A DNA stretch of 64,000 bases from contig JAEUIT010000044.1 of the NCBI GenBank assembly GCA_016795035.1, positions 1 to 64,000 on the forward strand, given 5' to 3'. Below are positions 53,326 through 60,652 of this stretch, in pieces. A model generated the notes under the pieces. The model searched no databases, was not told the origin of the DNA, and was given only the letters and a program-made list of their open reading frames with translations. How positions within the stretch are numbered: the stretch's first letter is position 1; each line of letters begins with the position of its first letter. A program made the position numbers and the translations under genes. The DNA is from Phycisphaerae bacterium. Its GTDB lineage: Bacteria > Planctomycetota > Phycisphaerae > Phycisphaerales > SM1A02.

Positions 53326-53602
53326 GTCCCGATAACGATGTGTGGCATGTGCGGCTGGTTTGGTCGGCCTGCGTGCGCGCACGCCCGGGCGCGAGGACCC
53401 GACGACTCGCGCGGGCGCGGCCGGCTGGCCCGCTTCCGCTCCCCTCTCGGTCCGGATAACGATGTGTGGCATGTGTCCGGCGATGGAGCTGGCACTATGG
53501 CCCGCGCTCTGACCGGACTCGGGGCAGTGAGCGACGCAGCTTCGTGGTCGACCCGAAGGCGCTCAGACCCCGCTAGGTCCTCATAATGGTGTGTGGCATG
53601 TG
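53326..53602. repeat. three spaced copies of a 26-bp intergenic repeat
   Basis: Copies lie at 53326-53351, 53450-53475 and 53577-53602. All start GTCC, have one or two variable bases, then ATAACGATGTGTGGCATGTG (copy 3 reads ATAATGGTG in place of ATAACGATG). The first two are identical over 21 bases. Spacers of 98 and 101 bases are unrelated to each other. The array lies in the 424-base gap between a membrane protein gene (start 53229, leftward) and the stop of the hydrolase lipoprotein gene. No gene is seen in the gap. Spacing and unit length do not fit CRISPR. Operator sites or repeated small-RNA units are possible. Confidence 0.85.
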
Positions 53603-53653
53603 CTGGGTGGGGCTCGTGCGAGCTGCCTGGCGGACGAATCACCCGCCCGCGCC

Positions 53654-54937
53654 TCACCGCTCGTCCGCCCCCGCCGCCTCCGCCACCTTCGTCGCCGCGA
53701 TCCAGGCCCGCAACCGGCCCCACTCGTCGTCGCCGAGGAACGCGAACAGGCCGACGTGCCCCACCGGATACTGCCATCGTTCCGGCCACCCCAATTCCCG
53801 CCAGAGCCGGTCCCCCGTGGTCGTCGGCACCACCCGATCGAACTGCCCGTCCATCTGCAGCGTCCGCACCCCTTGGAGCGCCGGCAAACAGTGCTCGGGT
53901 GCCAGCTCAGACTTCGCCGCCAACGTCTTCCGCCACTCGATACGGGTCTTCTCGTCATCGGGCGGCTGCAGTCCGCCGAGCCGCAGCCACTCGCGCCCTG
54001 CGGCCCCGTCGATCAACACCTCGTCGAGCCCGAGACCGCCGCCGAAGAAGACCGCCGCATCCGGTGTCGGCAGCCCGACCTCACGCAGTCGCGCCGCACA
54101 TGCCGGCAACTCGAGGGCTCCGAGGCTCACGCCGACCAGCACCAATGGCGCCCCCGTCGCTCGTTCCTCCGCCAGCGGGAGGCTCGCGACCAAGAGCTCG
54201 ACCGCGAACGCCGAGTCGGCGAACTCCGCGTCCACGATGCGAGGGACCGACTTCGCCGCCGCTCCCGCGAAACGCCCGCGCACCTGCACCCGCATCGGGC
54301 GAAGGAGGTCCGTCGTCTCGAACGTGACCACCCGCCACCCCTGGCGGACGAGCTCCGCGAGCCGCACCTCGACGATGCTCGGCCCGAGCACCCCGGGCAA
54401 CACGATGCAGGTGCCCGTCACCGGACCATGTGCAGGCTCGAGCACGCGCACGAAGCGAAGCCGACCCGCGACCGTGAGCGCCGCGACGAACGAGCGCGCG
54501 GTTCGTGCGTCGAGCCCGCCGGTCGTGCCGGTGACCCGCACCGGATCGGCAGACGTGTAGACGAGAAACCGATCGACCGCGTACGGAATCTCCTCCGCGC
54601 GCGGATGGGCACCGATGGTCGCGAGCACCCGTTGCTCGAAAACGCTGAACTCGAGGACATCCCCGACGGGCACCGGCGGAATCTCATAGAGACGGCCGCG
54701 ATCGCTCACGGCGATCTCCGCCACGGGAAGCTCGCCGTCCTCGTTTCGCAGCGACAGCGTCGCGTCCTCCACCGACCGCTCCGGCCACTGAATGACGACG
54801 TTCGGCCGTTGCACATTCGCAACGCCCCACCCGCTGCGGTGCACACATCCGGCCAGCGTCGCGCAGAGACCGATCGCCATGCCCGCGCCGACGACCGCCA
54901 CCCCGGCTCGACGCGCACGGCCGAGCATCGCATCCAT
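53654..54937 (-). CDS. lipoprotein with alpha/beta-hydrolase fold
   Basis: A 427-residue lipid-anchored protein. The signal peptide (RRAGVAVVGAGMAIGLCATLAGC) ends in lipobox LAGC. The second half has an alpha/beta-hydrolase arrangement: CIVLPGVLG (oxyanion strand), the VLVGVSLGALELP nucleophile elbow (G-x-S-x-G, about residue 275), GQFDRVVPTTTGDRLW with a plausible acid residue, and GHVGLFAFLGDD with the final His. Likely esterase or lipase-like; substrate unknown. An ATG 39 bases upstream is also open; the shorter form gives a standard lipoprotein signal length. Confidence 0.75.
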   Translation of the reverse strand: MDAMLGRARRAGVAVVGAGMAIGLCATLAGCVHRSGWGVANVQRPNVVIQWPERSVEDATLSLRNEDGELPVAEIAVSDRGRLYEIPPVPVGDVLEFSVFEQRVLATIGAHPRAEEIPYAVDRFLVYTSADPVRVTGTTGGLDARTARSFVAALTVAGRLRFVRVLEPAHGPVTGTCIVLPGVLGPSIVEVRLAELVRQGWRVVTFETTDLLRPMRVQVRGRFAGAAAKSVPRIVDAEFADSAFAVELLVASLPLAEERATGAPLVLVGVSLGALELPACAARLREVGLPTPDAAVFFGGGLGLDEVLIDGAAGREWLRLGGLQPPDDEKTRIEWRKTLAAKSELAPEHCLPALQGVRTLQMDGQFDRVVPTTTGDRLWRELGWPERWQYPVGHVGLFAFLGDDEWGRLRAWIAATKVAEAAGADER

Positions 54938-55071
54938 GACGCCGCGCCGCGCGCGGCGAACTGGCCCATTCCGCATGCCGCCAGCGTACGGGCGGCCGAC
55001 GCGGCGTGGGCGCCTGGCCCAAATCGTTGCGCCGTTCGCCCGCCGATTTCGTGTCTTGTTCGGACGACGCC

Positions 55072-55530
55072 ATGCGCACGCACTCCTCCTTTCCTCCGAC
55101 CGTCGCGCTCCACGCGCCCCTGCCGAGCCTCGCGTGCGACGTGCGAATCGACGTGCACGAGCACACGACCACGGCGGTCGGCGCCGCCGACCCTGGCGCC
55201 GCATGGCGGGCCGCGCAGGAGTTCGAGCTGGCGGATCGACTGAACGCGGCGGAGGAGACGCTCCTCGGCGCCATCGCCGAGCCCGGCGCGTCCTGCCAGG
55301 TCGCGCATCTCTACGAGTGCCGCATGATGCGACTCGCGAAGGCGGGAGACCGCGGCAACGCGGAGATGGCGCATGCCGCCAGCGTTCGGTGGATGTGGCG
55401 CAGCGTCGAGAAGGCAAGAAGCGTCGACGCCCTACCGCTCGCGATCGCCGCCCGCGCGCACGAACGACGGCTTGCCGAGGTCGCGAAGCGCTGGGACCGC
55501 TCGCGCGACGCCGCCGACACCGCCTGCTGA
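55072..55530 (+). CDS. hypothetical helical protein
   Basis: The 152-residue product has a short beta-like N-terminus (CDVRIDVHEHTTTAV), then TPR-like helices (AWRAAQEFELADRLNAAEET, HLYECRMMRLAKAGDRGNAE, IAARAHERRLAEVAKRW). It starts about 135 bases from the divergent lipoprotein gene. Not recognised; coding bias supports it as a real gene. Confidence 0.55.
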   Translation: MRTHSSFPPTVALHAPLPSLACDVRIDVHEHTTTAVGAADPGAAWRAAQEFELADRLNAAEETLLGAIAEPGASCQVAHLYECRMMRLAKAGDRGNAEMAHAASVRWMWRSVEKARSVDALPLAIAARAHERRLAEVAKRWDRSRDAADTAC

Positions 55531-55558
55531 CGTCGCCTGCAACGCGGAGCGATCCGGA

Positions 55559-55969
55559 TCAGTCGTCTTCCATCTTCCGAAGCCTTGCGCCGAACATGAA
55601 CGCCGACGCCCCCGATGCGAACATCGTCATCAGGATCGGCGCGTACGTCTTGCCCGACATCTCGATCACGCCGTCGCGCGGGTTCTCAGGGTCGTAGCGA
55701 ACCGTCACCTTCGTCCCGACCGGCAACGGCTCCTTCGTGCGTTCCCCAAGCATGCGGTTGACGCGCCCGTCCGCCGCGTTGTAGTCGATGCCCTCGGCGA
55801 ACAGCCCGCCGCCCTGCGGCAGGTGCTCGACGACGACGCCCGGCGCGCTCGGGTGCGTGGACATCCATCGCCACCGCACGTAGAGCCAACACGTCGACAC
55901 GACGAACGCGAAGATCGCGAGGCAGAGAAGCCCGAACACCCGTTCTCGCGTCTGACGGAACCAAAACAA
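55559..55969 (-). CDS. DUF3592-like membrane protein
   Basis: The 136-residue product has an N-terminal helix (FGLLCLAIFAFVVSTCWLYV, about 12-31), an extracytoplasmic loop with the EHLPQGGGLFAEGIDYN and GTKVTVRYDPENPRD blocks, and a second helix (APILMTMFASGASAFMFGA). The VTVRYDPENP-x-x motif is typical of DUF3592 proteins. Function unknown. It follows ileS (about 30 bases after its stop) on the same strand. Confidence 0.7.
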   Translation of the reverse strand: MFWFRQTRERVFGLLCLAIFAFVVSTCWLYVRWRWMSTHPSAPGVVVEHLPQGGGLFAEGIDYNAADGRVNRMLGERTKEPLPVGTKVTVRYDPENPRDGVIEMSGKTYAPILMTMFASGASAFMFGARLRKMEDD

Positions 55970-55999
55970 CGCCGCACCTCCATCGATGCCCGCGACCGC

Positions 56000-58822
56000 T
56001 CAGACGCCGATCGCAAGAGCGTCGCGATCGCTGAGAAGTCCGCCGTCGGAACGAGCGCGAACCGTGCCGTCGCGCTTCCACGATCGCTCGCAGCGCGGTT
56101 CCGCCCGAAGGTCCCGCACCGAACTCGCCGTTGCAGCCGGATCGAGGACGACCCGGCTCACGCCGAGGAGGTCCGGGAGGTCCGCGAGGAACGGACGAAG
56201 CTCTCCGTTCGGATCGGGCAACGTCACTTCGGCGTCGAGCGGATTCTCGAGGCCGTCGCGCTTCGCGACCTCCATCGCCGCGAAGCCCGCCGATCGTGCC
56301 TGAAGCACCGCGCCCCACCGCTCGTCGCAGCGAATGCCGAGCTCGTCGAGCTTGCGGTAGGTCTCGAGGTGCACGCAGCAGCCGTCGGAGCGCCAGAGCG
56401 ACCGGAACGCCTCGTCGGCGGTGTGCGGCATGAGCGGTGCGAGCAGTCGCGACAGCGCGTCGACGATCGTGAACATCACCGTCTGCGTGGCGCGGCGGCG
56501 CGGCGCGTCCTTCCGGTCGCAGTAGAGCCGGTCCTTCGTGGCGGCGCAATAGATCGCCGACATCGTGTCGTTGCAGAAGTCGTAGATCGCCAGATGCGCC
56601 GAACGGAAGTCGAGCGCCGCGTAGGCGTCGCGCACCGCGCGCTCGAGCTTCGCCGTTTCAGCCAACGCCCACGCGTCGATCGACGTCGGCGGGATCGACG
56701 AGAGCTCGACGGCGTCGCCCTTCTCCTCGACCGTGCGCGGCGCGAAGTCCGCCAGGTTCGAGAGGAGGAAGCGAATCGTGTTGCGCACCTTGCGATAGCT
56801 CTCGCCTGCAACGCGGAAATAGTCCATGTCGACCTTGATGTCGTCCTCGTAGGCGAGGCTCGACACCCACCACCGCGCGACGTCCGCTCCGACGTCCTTC
56901 ATCAGGTCCTCGACCTCGATGGTGTTGCCGACCGACTTCGACATCTTGCGGCCGTTCTTGTCGACCATGAAGCCGTGCGTGAGGATCCGCTTGAACGGCG
57001 GAACGCCCATCGCGCCGAGCGACGGAAGGAGCGACAGCTGGAACCATCCGCGATGCTGGTCGCTTCCTTCGAGGTAGAGCTCGGCCGGGAATCCGAGGTT
57101 GCGGGCGCGAAGCACCGCGTTCCACGAGCTGCCCGCCTCGAACCAGACGTCGAAGATGTCGTAGAGCTTGGTCAGGGCTGCAACGTCGAGATCCTTCGGC
57201 GCCTGCGGATCCTTGGACGCGTCGTACCCGGCGAGAAGCTGCGCCGGCGTCTCGAGGAACCACGCGTCGCTGCCGCGCGCGGCGAATGCGGCCGCGACGG
57301 CGCGCACGCTCGCGGGCGTCATGAAGACGCTTCCGTCCGGGCGCGCGAAGGAGGGGATCGGCAAGCCCCACGCGCGCTGGCGCGAGATGCACCAGTCGGG
57401 CCGGCTCTCGAGCATGCCGCGAAGGCGATTGCGTCCCCACGAGGGGACGAAGTCCACGTTGCGTTCGACCGCCTCGACGGCCGCATGCCGCAGCGTCGCG
57501 CCGTCGCGCTTCGCGGGGCGATCGACGCCGACGAACCATTGCTCGGTCGCGCGGAAGATGACCGGAGTCTTGCTGCGCCAGTCGTGCGGATACGAGTGCG
57601 AGAACTTGTGGTCGAAGAAGAGGTGCCCCGACTCGCGCAGATATTCGACGATCTTCGCGTTCGCGCTCCAGATGTCCTTGCCGCGCAGCCATTCGGGAAC
57701 GCTGTCGTCGTAGGTGCCGTCCTCGCGGACCGGGCAGTAGATCGCGAGCCCTTCCTTGAGGCCGGTGCGGTAGTCCTCGGTGCCGTGGCCCGGCGCCGTG
57801 TGCACGAGGCCGGTGCCGTCCTCGAGCGTCACGTATTCGGCGTGCACCACGGGATTCGTGCGATCCACGAAGGGGTGGCGATAGCGCAGTCCGACGAGCT
57901 TCGCCCCGTCGGTCTCGGCTAACACTTCAACCTTCTCGACCTTCGCGGCCCCCGTCACCTTCGCGACGAGGTCGCTCGCCATGATCGTCTCGGCGCCATC
58001 GACGCGCACGAGGCTGTACCGATAGCGCTCGTTCACCGCGATCGCGAGGTTCGCGGGAAGCGTCCACGGCGTGGTCGTCCAGATCATGAAGGACGGCGTT
58101 GCGTCGAGTTCGACGCCGAACGCCCGCTCGACCGCTTCGCGGCTCTCAGCCTCGAAGTCGACGTACACCGAAAGATCGACGCGATCCTCGTACTCGAGCT
58201 CCGCTTCGGCGAGTGCCGTGCGATTGGCGACCGACCAGTGCACCGGCTTCTTGTCGCGGTAGACGAGGCCTTCCTCGATGAGCCGCGCGAACACTTCAAG
58301 CGCGGCCGCCTCGTACTCCGGAGCCATCGTGCGATAGGGGTTCGCGTAGTCGCCGATCGTCAGCAGCCGTTGCATCTGCCCCGCCTGGAGCTTGATGAAC
58401 TTCTCCGCGTACTTCGCGCACTCGCGGCGCACGGCCATGCGGCGCTGGTCCGGCGTGATCTCGTCGAGCTTCTTCGCCTTGCCGCTCTCGACCATCTCGG
58501 TCATGACCTTGTGCTCGATGGGAAGTCCGTGGCAATCCCAGCCCGGGACGTACGGACAGTCGAGACCTTCCATGGAGCGGCTGCGGACCACGATGTCCTT
58601 CAGCGACTTGTTCATCATGTGCCCGATGTGGATCGAGCCGTTCGCGTACGGCGGTCCGTCGTGGAACACCCAGCGCGGCTTGCCTTCGCGCGCCGCGCGG
58701 AGCTTTCCATAGACGTCGATTTCGCTCCACCGCTTCAGCGAGAGCGGCTCGTTCTGGGCGAGACTCGCCTTCATCGGGAAGTCGGTCTTCGGGAGGTTCA
58801 GCGTGGCCTTGTAGTCGGGCAT
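56000..58822 (-). CDS. ileS: isoleucyl-tRNA synthetase
   Basis: Charges tRNA-Ile. The 940-residue class I synthetase has the HIGH motif in GSIHIGHMMNKSLKD (about residue 66), the editing domain (WTTTPWTLPANLAIAVNERY, about 245; the GHGTEDY block), the KMSKSVGN motif (about 612) and the anticodon-binding region. The very C-terminus (EPRCERSWKRDGTVRARSDG, then LLSDRDALAI) keeps only one cysteine where many bacterial IleS proteins have two CxxC pairs of a zinc module, so that module appears degenerate. About 80 bases separate it from the upstream small gene. Confidence 0.95.
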   Translation of the reverse strand: MPDYKATLNLPKTDFPMKASLAQNEPLSLKRWSEIDVYGKLRAAREGKPRWVFHDGPPYANGSIHIGHMMNKSLKDIVVRSRSMEGLDCPYVPGWDCHGLPIEHKVMTEMVESGKAKKLDEITPDQRRMAVRRECAKYAEKFIKLQAGQMQRLLTIGDYANPYRTMAPEYEAAALEVFARLIEEGLVYRDKKPVHWSVANRTALAEAELEYEDRVDLSVYVDFEAESREAVERAFGVELDATPSFMIWTTTPWTLPANLAIAVNERYRYSLVRVDGAETIMASDLVAKVTGAAKVEKVEVLAETDGAKLVGLRYRHPFVDRTNPVVHAEYVTLEDGTGLVHTAPGHGTEDYRTGLKEGLAIYCPVREDGTYDDSVPEWLRGKDIWSANAKIVEYLRESGHLFFDHKFSHSYPHDWRSKTPVIFRATEQWFVGVDRPAKRDGATLRHAAVEAVERNVDFVPSWGRNRLRGMLESRPDWCISRQRAWGLPIPSFARPDGSVFMTPASVRAVAAAFAARGSDAWFLETPAQLLAGYDASKDPQAPKDLDVAALTKLYDIFDVWFEAGSSWNAVLRARNLGFPAELYLEGSDQHRGWFQLSLLPSLGAMGVPPFKRILTHGFMVDKNGRKMSKSVGNTIEVEDLMKDVGADVARWWVSSLAYEDDIKVDMDYFRVAGESYRKVRNTIRFLLSNLADFAPRTVEEKGDAVELSSIPPTSIDAWALAETAKLERAVRDAYAALDFRSAHLAIYDFCNDTMSAIYCAATKDRLYCDRKDAPRRRATQTVMFTIVDALSRLLAPLMPHTADEAFRSLWRSDGCCVHLETYRKLDELGIRCDERWGAVLQARSAGFAAMEVAKRDGLENPLDAEVTLPDPNGELRPFLADLPDLLGVSRVVLDPAATASSVRDLRAEPRCERSWKRDGTVRARSDGGLLSDRDALAIGV

Positions 58823-58905
58823 GGCAACTCGATTGCGAGAAAGGGGCGCATGATAAGGAAACGCCGACGACCGTCGGCGCTCACGGGTCGCCCGTCATGC
58901 CGCCG

Positions 58906-59097
58906 TCACTCCGGATGCTCGCCCGGGCGGACGGTCTCGTTCAGATACCGCTGGAAGTCGCCCATCTTGTAGCTGACGAAGCAGAAGACGTGATGGAGCG
59001 TGAACCACTCGAGGTCGGTCGGATCCTTCGAGAGGTCGTTGCGGAGCCGATTGAGCTCGGCGAGCACGGTTTCGGCCTTGACGATCGGCTTGTCCAT
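58906..59097 (-). CDS. small conserved-looking protein of unknown function
   Basis: The 63-residue product is mostly helical (VKAETVLAELNRLRNDLSKD, LEWFTLHHVFCFVSYKMGDF). The ATG at 59097 follows GGAGAGGGAC; a longer start 30 bases upstream is possible. It lies 26 bases after the ZIP gene and upstream of ileS on the same strand. Good coding bias, no recognised domain. Confidence 0.55.
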   Translation of the reverse strand: MDKPIVKAETVLAELNRLRNDLSKDPTDLEWFTLHHVFCFVSYKMGDFQRYLNETVRPGEHPE

Positions 59098-59123
59098 CGG
59101 GGTCCCTCTCCAGTCGCGCCCGG

Positions 59124-60119
59124 TCAATGCGCGTGGGCGCCCGACTCATGGCTGTGGTCGTGGTCGTGATCGTGGTCGTGATGCTCGTGGCTGCCGTCGA
59201 CATGCACGTGCGTGGCCGCTTCGAGGCGCGCGAGGCCGAACGCGAACGCCAGGCCTAACACCAGCGCACACGAGAGCGCGATTCGGTCGTGGCTATGGAA
59301 TTGCAGCTCGGGCAGAAGGTCGCTCGACGCGATGCAGACGAACATCCCGGCGCTGAAGGCGAGCGCGATGATCGCAATCGTGTCCACGTTGCGGCCGCCG
59401 GCGCTCGCCCAGAAGATCCCGATGCCGGCGGGGACGAGGGCCGCGAGAAAGATGTTCGCGAGGACGCGAATGCGCATCGGCGCGTTCGCACGGCGCATCA
59501 GGATCGCGAGCGTCATTGCGTCGAACGGCTTGTGCAGCGCGATGACGAGAAACGTCGCCAGGCCGGCGAGCGCGAAGCCTTGGCTTCCGCCGTGCGCCGC
59601 GCCGACGACGACGCTCGCGCCGAGCGCGACGCCCTCGAGAAGGCTGTGCACGCCGAGTCCGACGAGCGCGCCGGCCCATCCGGCGCTCCGCTCGACCTTC
59701 CCCCCGCGGGCGATCGGCGCGTGGCTCTCGCCGCCGTGGTGATGGTGCCCGTGGCCAGCCTCGCCGTCGCCGTGATCGCAATGCGGTCCGTGCTGGTGCG
59801 GCGCGACTTCCGGAAGTTCGTGCTGATGGAAATGCGAGAAGCGAACGAGGAGGAAGAGGACGAGGAAGCCGAGCACCGCCCAGAACATGACCGGATCGAG
59901 CAGTTCGTGGCCGCTCGCGCTGGTCGACTCGGCGCGCAGCATCACCGCATGCGGAAGCATGTGGAAGAAGGCGACGCCCAGCATGATGCCGGCGACGAGC
60001 GACAGCGAGAGCTGGAGCGCCCGATGCCCGAGGCGAAGGAACCCCGGAACGAGGCCCCCGACGAGCGACGCGATGACGATGATCGCGGCATAGAGGATGA
60101 GAATCTGCGTCGGACCCAT
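59124..60119 (-). CDS. ZIP-family metal transporter
   Basis: A 331-residue divalent-metal transporter with about eight helices. The metal path is marked by the GLGVHSLLEGVALGA block (about residue 155, His and Glu ligands) and LVIALHKPFDAMTLAIL (about 195). A His-rich cytoplasmic loop (HGPHCDHGDGEAGHGHHHH, about 108) and a His/Asp-rich C-terminus (HEHHDHDHDHDH) are likely metal-binding. Substrate probably zinc or iron. A GTG start 108 bases upstream adds an Arg-rich segment and is less likely. Confidence 0.88.
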   Translation of the reverse strand: MGPTQILILYAAIIVIASLVGGLVPGFLRLGHRALQLSLSLVAGIMLGVAFFHMLPHAVMLRAESTSASGHELLDPVMFWAVLGFLVLFLLVRFSHFHQHELPEVAPHQHGPHCDHGDGEAGHGHHHHGGESHAPIARGGKVERSAGWAGALVGLGVHSLLEGVALGASVVVGAAHGGSQGFALAGLATFLVIALHKPFDAMTLAILMRRANAPMRIRVLANIFLAALVPAGIGIFWASAGGRNVDTIAIIALAFSAGMFVCIASSDLLPELQFHSHDRIALSCALVLGLAFAFGLARLEAATHVHVDGSHEHHDHDHDHDHSHESGAHAH

Positions 60120-60306
60120 CGTTCGCGGGACGTCTTGAGTGGAGAGGAGGAAACGCCGTACACGCCGCGTCCGCGGGCGCCACGCCCACCGACGGCGTTC
60201 GGGGTCCGAAAGGTAGCGGGCTTTCACCGCCCGTGACGCCGACCCCCCTTCTCCCCTGCGACCCCTCGCCTCCCACCGCGACTTCTGCTAAAGTCTTGCC
60301 CCTGTC

Positions 60307-60379
60307 GGGGTGGTAGCTCAATTGGGAGAGCGCCTCGGTCGCATCGAGGAGGTTGTGAGTTCGATCCTCATCCACTCCA
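60307..60379 (+). tRNA. tRNA-Ala (anticodon CGC)
   Basis: Full cloverleaf: acceptor GGGGTGG/CCACTCC, D arm GCTC...GAGC, anticodon stem CCTCG/CGAGG with loop GTCGCAT and anticodon CGC at 60340-60342 (reads GCG), T arm GTGAG-TTCGATC-CTCAT and discriminator A. CCA is not encoded. Loop position 32 is G. A strong inverted repeat begins at its last base. Confidence 0.93.
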
Positions 60380-60617
60380 TTGCCCCGGGCAGCGGCACAG
60401 CCGCTGCCCCGGGGCAATGTCGTTAGTAGCTGAGGCAGGCCCGTTCGGGCCTGCGGGGCATTGGCTTCGGCGGGCGGCATGCCGCCCGCGAAGCCAACGT
60501 CGTTTGGGCGAATGAGGCGGTCGGGCCTGCGGGTGGCGTCCTCGCGGCTTCGCCGCTGGACGCCAGTTCTGATGCGCGCTAAGGCCCTCTGCCCCTGAAC
60601 CCTGGCCCCTGAACCCT
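60379..60617. repeat. stack of inverted repeats and a short direct repeat after the tRNA
   Basis: Four hairpin-forming units follow each other. 60379-60418 is a stem of 18 pairs with one bulge, starting at the tRNA discriminator base. 60435-60454 is GCAGGCCC-GTTC-GGGCCTGC. 60461-60497 is a near-perfect 37-base palindrome centred on GGCATGCC. 60534-60565 is TGGCGTCC...GGACGCCA with an inner GCGG/CCGC stem. Then GCCCCTGAACCCT occurs twice (60591-60603 and 60605-60617). No gene is seen here. The first hairpin may end the tRNA transcript although no T-run follows. The whole block resembles a mosaic of intergenic repeats. Confidence 0.75.
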
Positions 60618-60652
60618 TTCCGTCAGCGGCCGCTTTCCTCTAGCCTTTCCGC

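Noticed and set aside
53339..53585. Frame starting MCGMCGWFG, like the N-terminus of glutamine-dependent amidotransferases (MCGI-type)
   Set aside because: The similarity comes from the repeated ATGTGTGGCATGTG word. The rest of the frame is Arg/Ala-rich and ends quickly with no family motif.
53326..53602. Spaced 26-bp repeats as a CRISPR array
   Set aside because: Spacers of about 100 bases are too long and only three units exist; no leader or cas genes.
60379..60418. Canonical intrinsic terminator for the tRNA
   Set aside because: The stem is strong but no T-run follows, so I list it as part of a repeat block rather than as a confident terminator.
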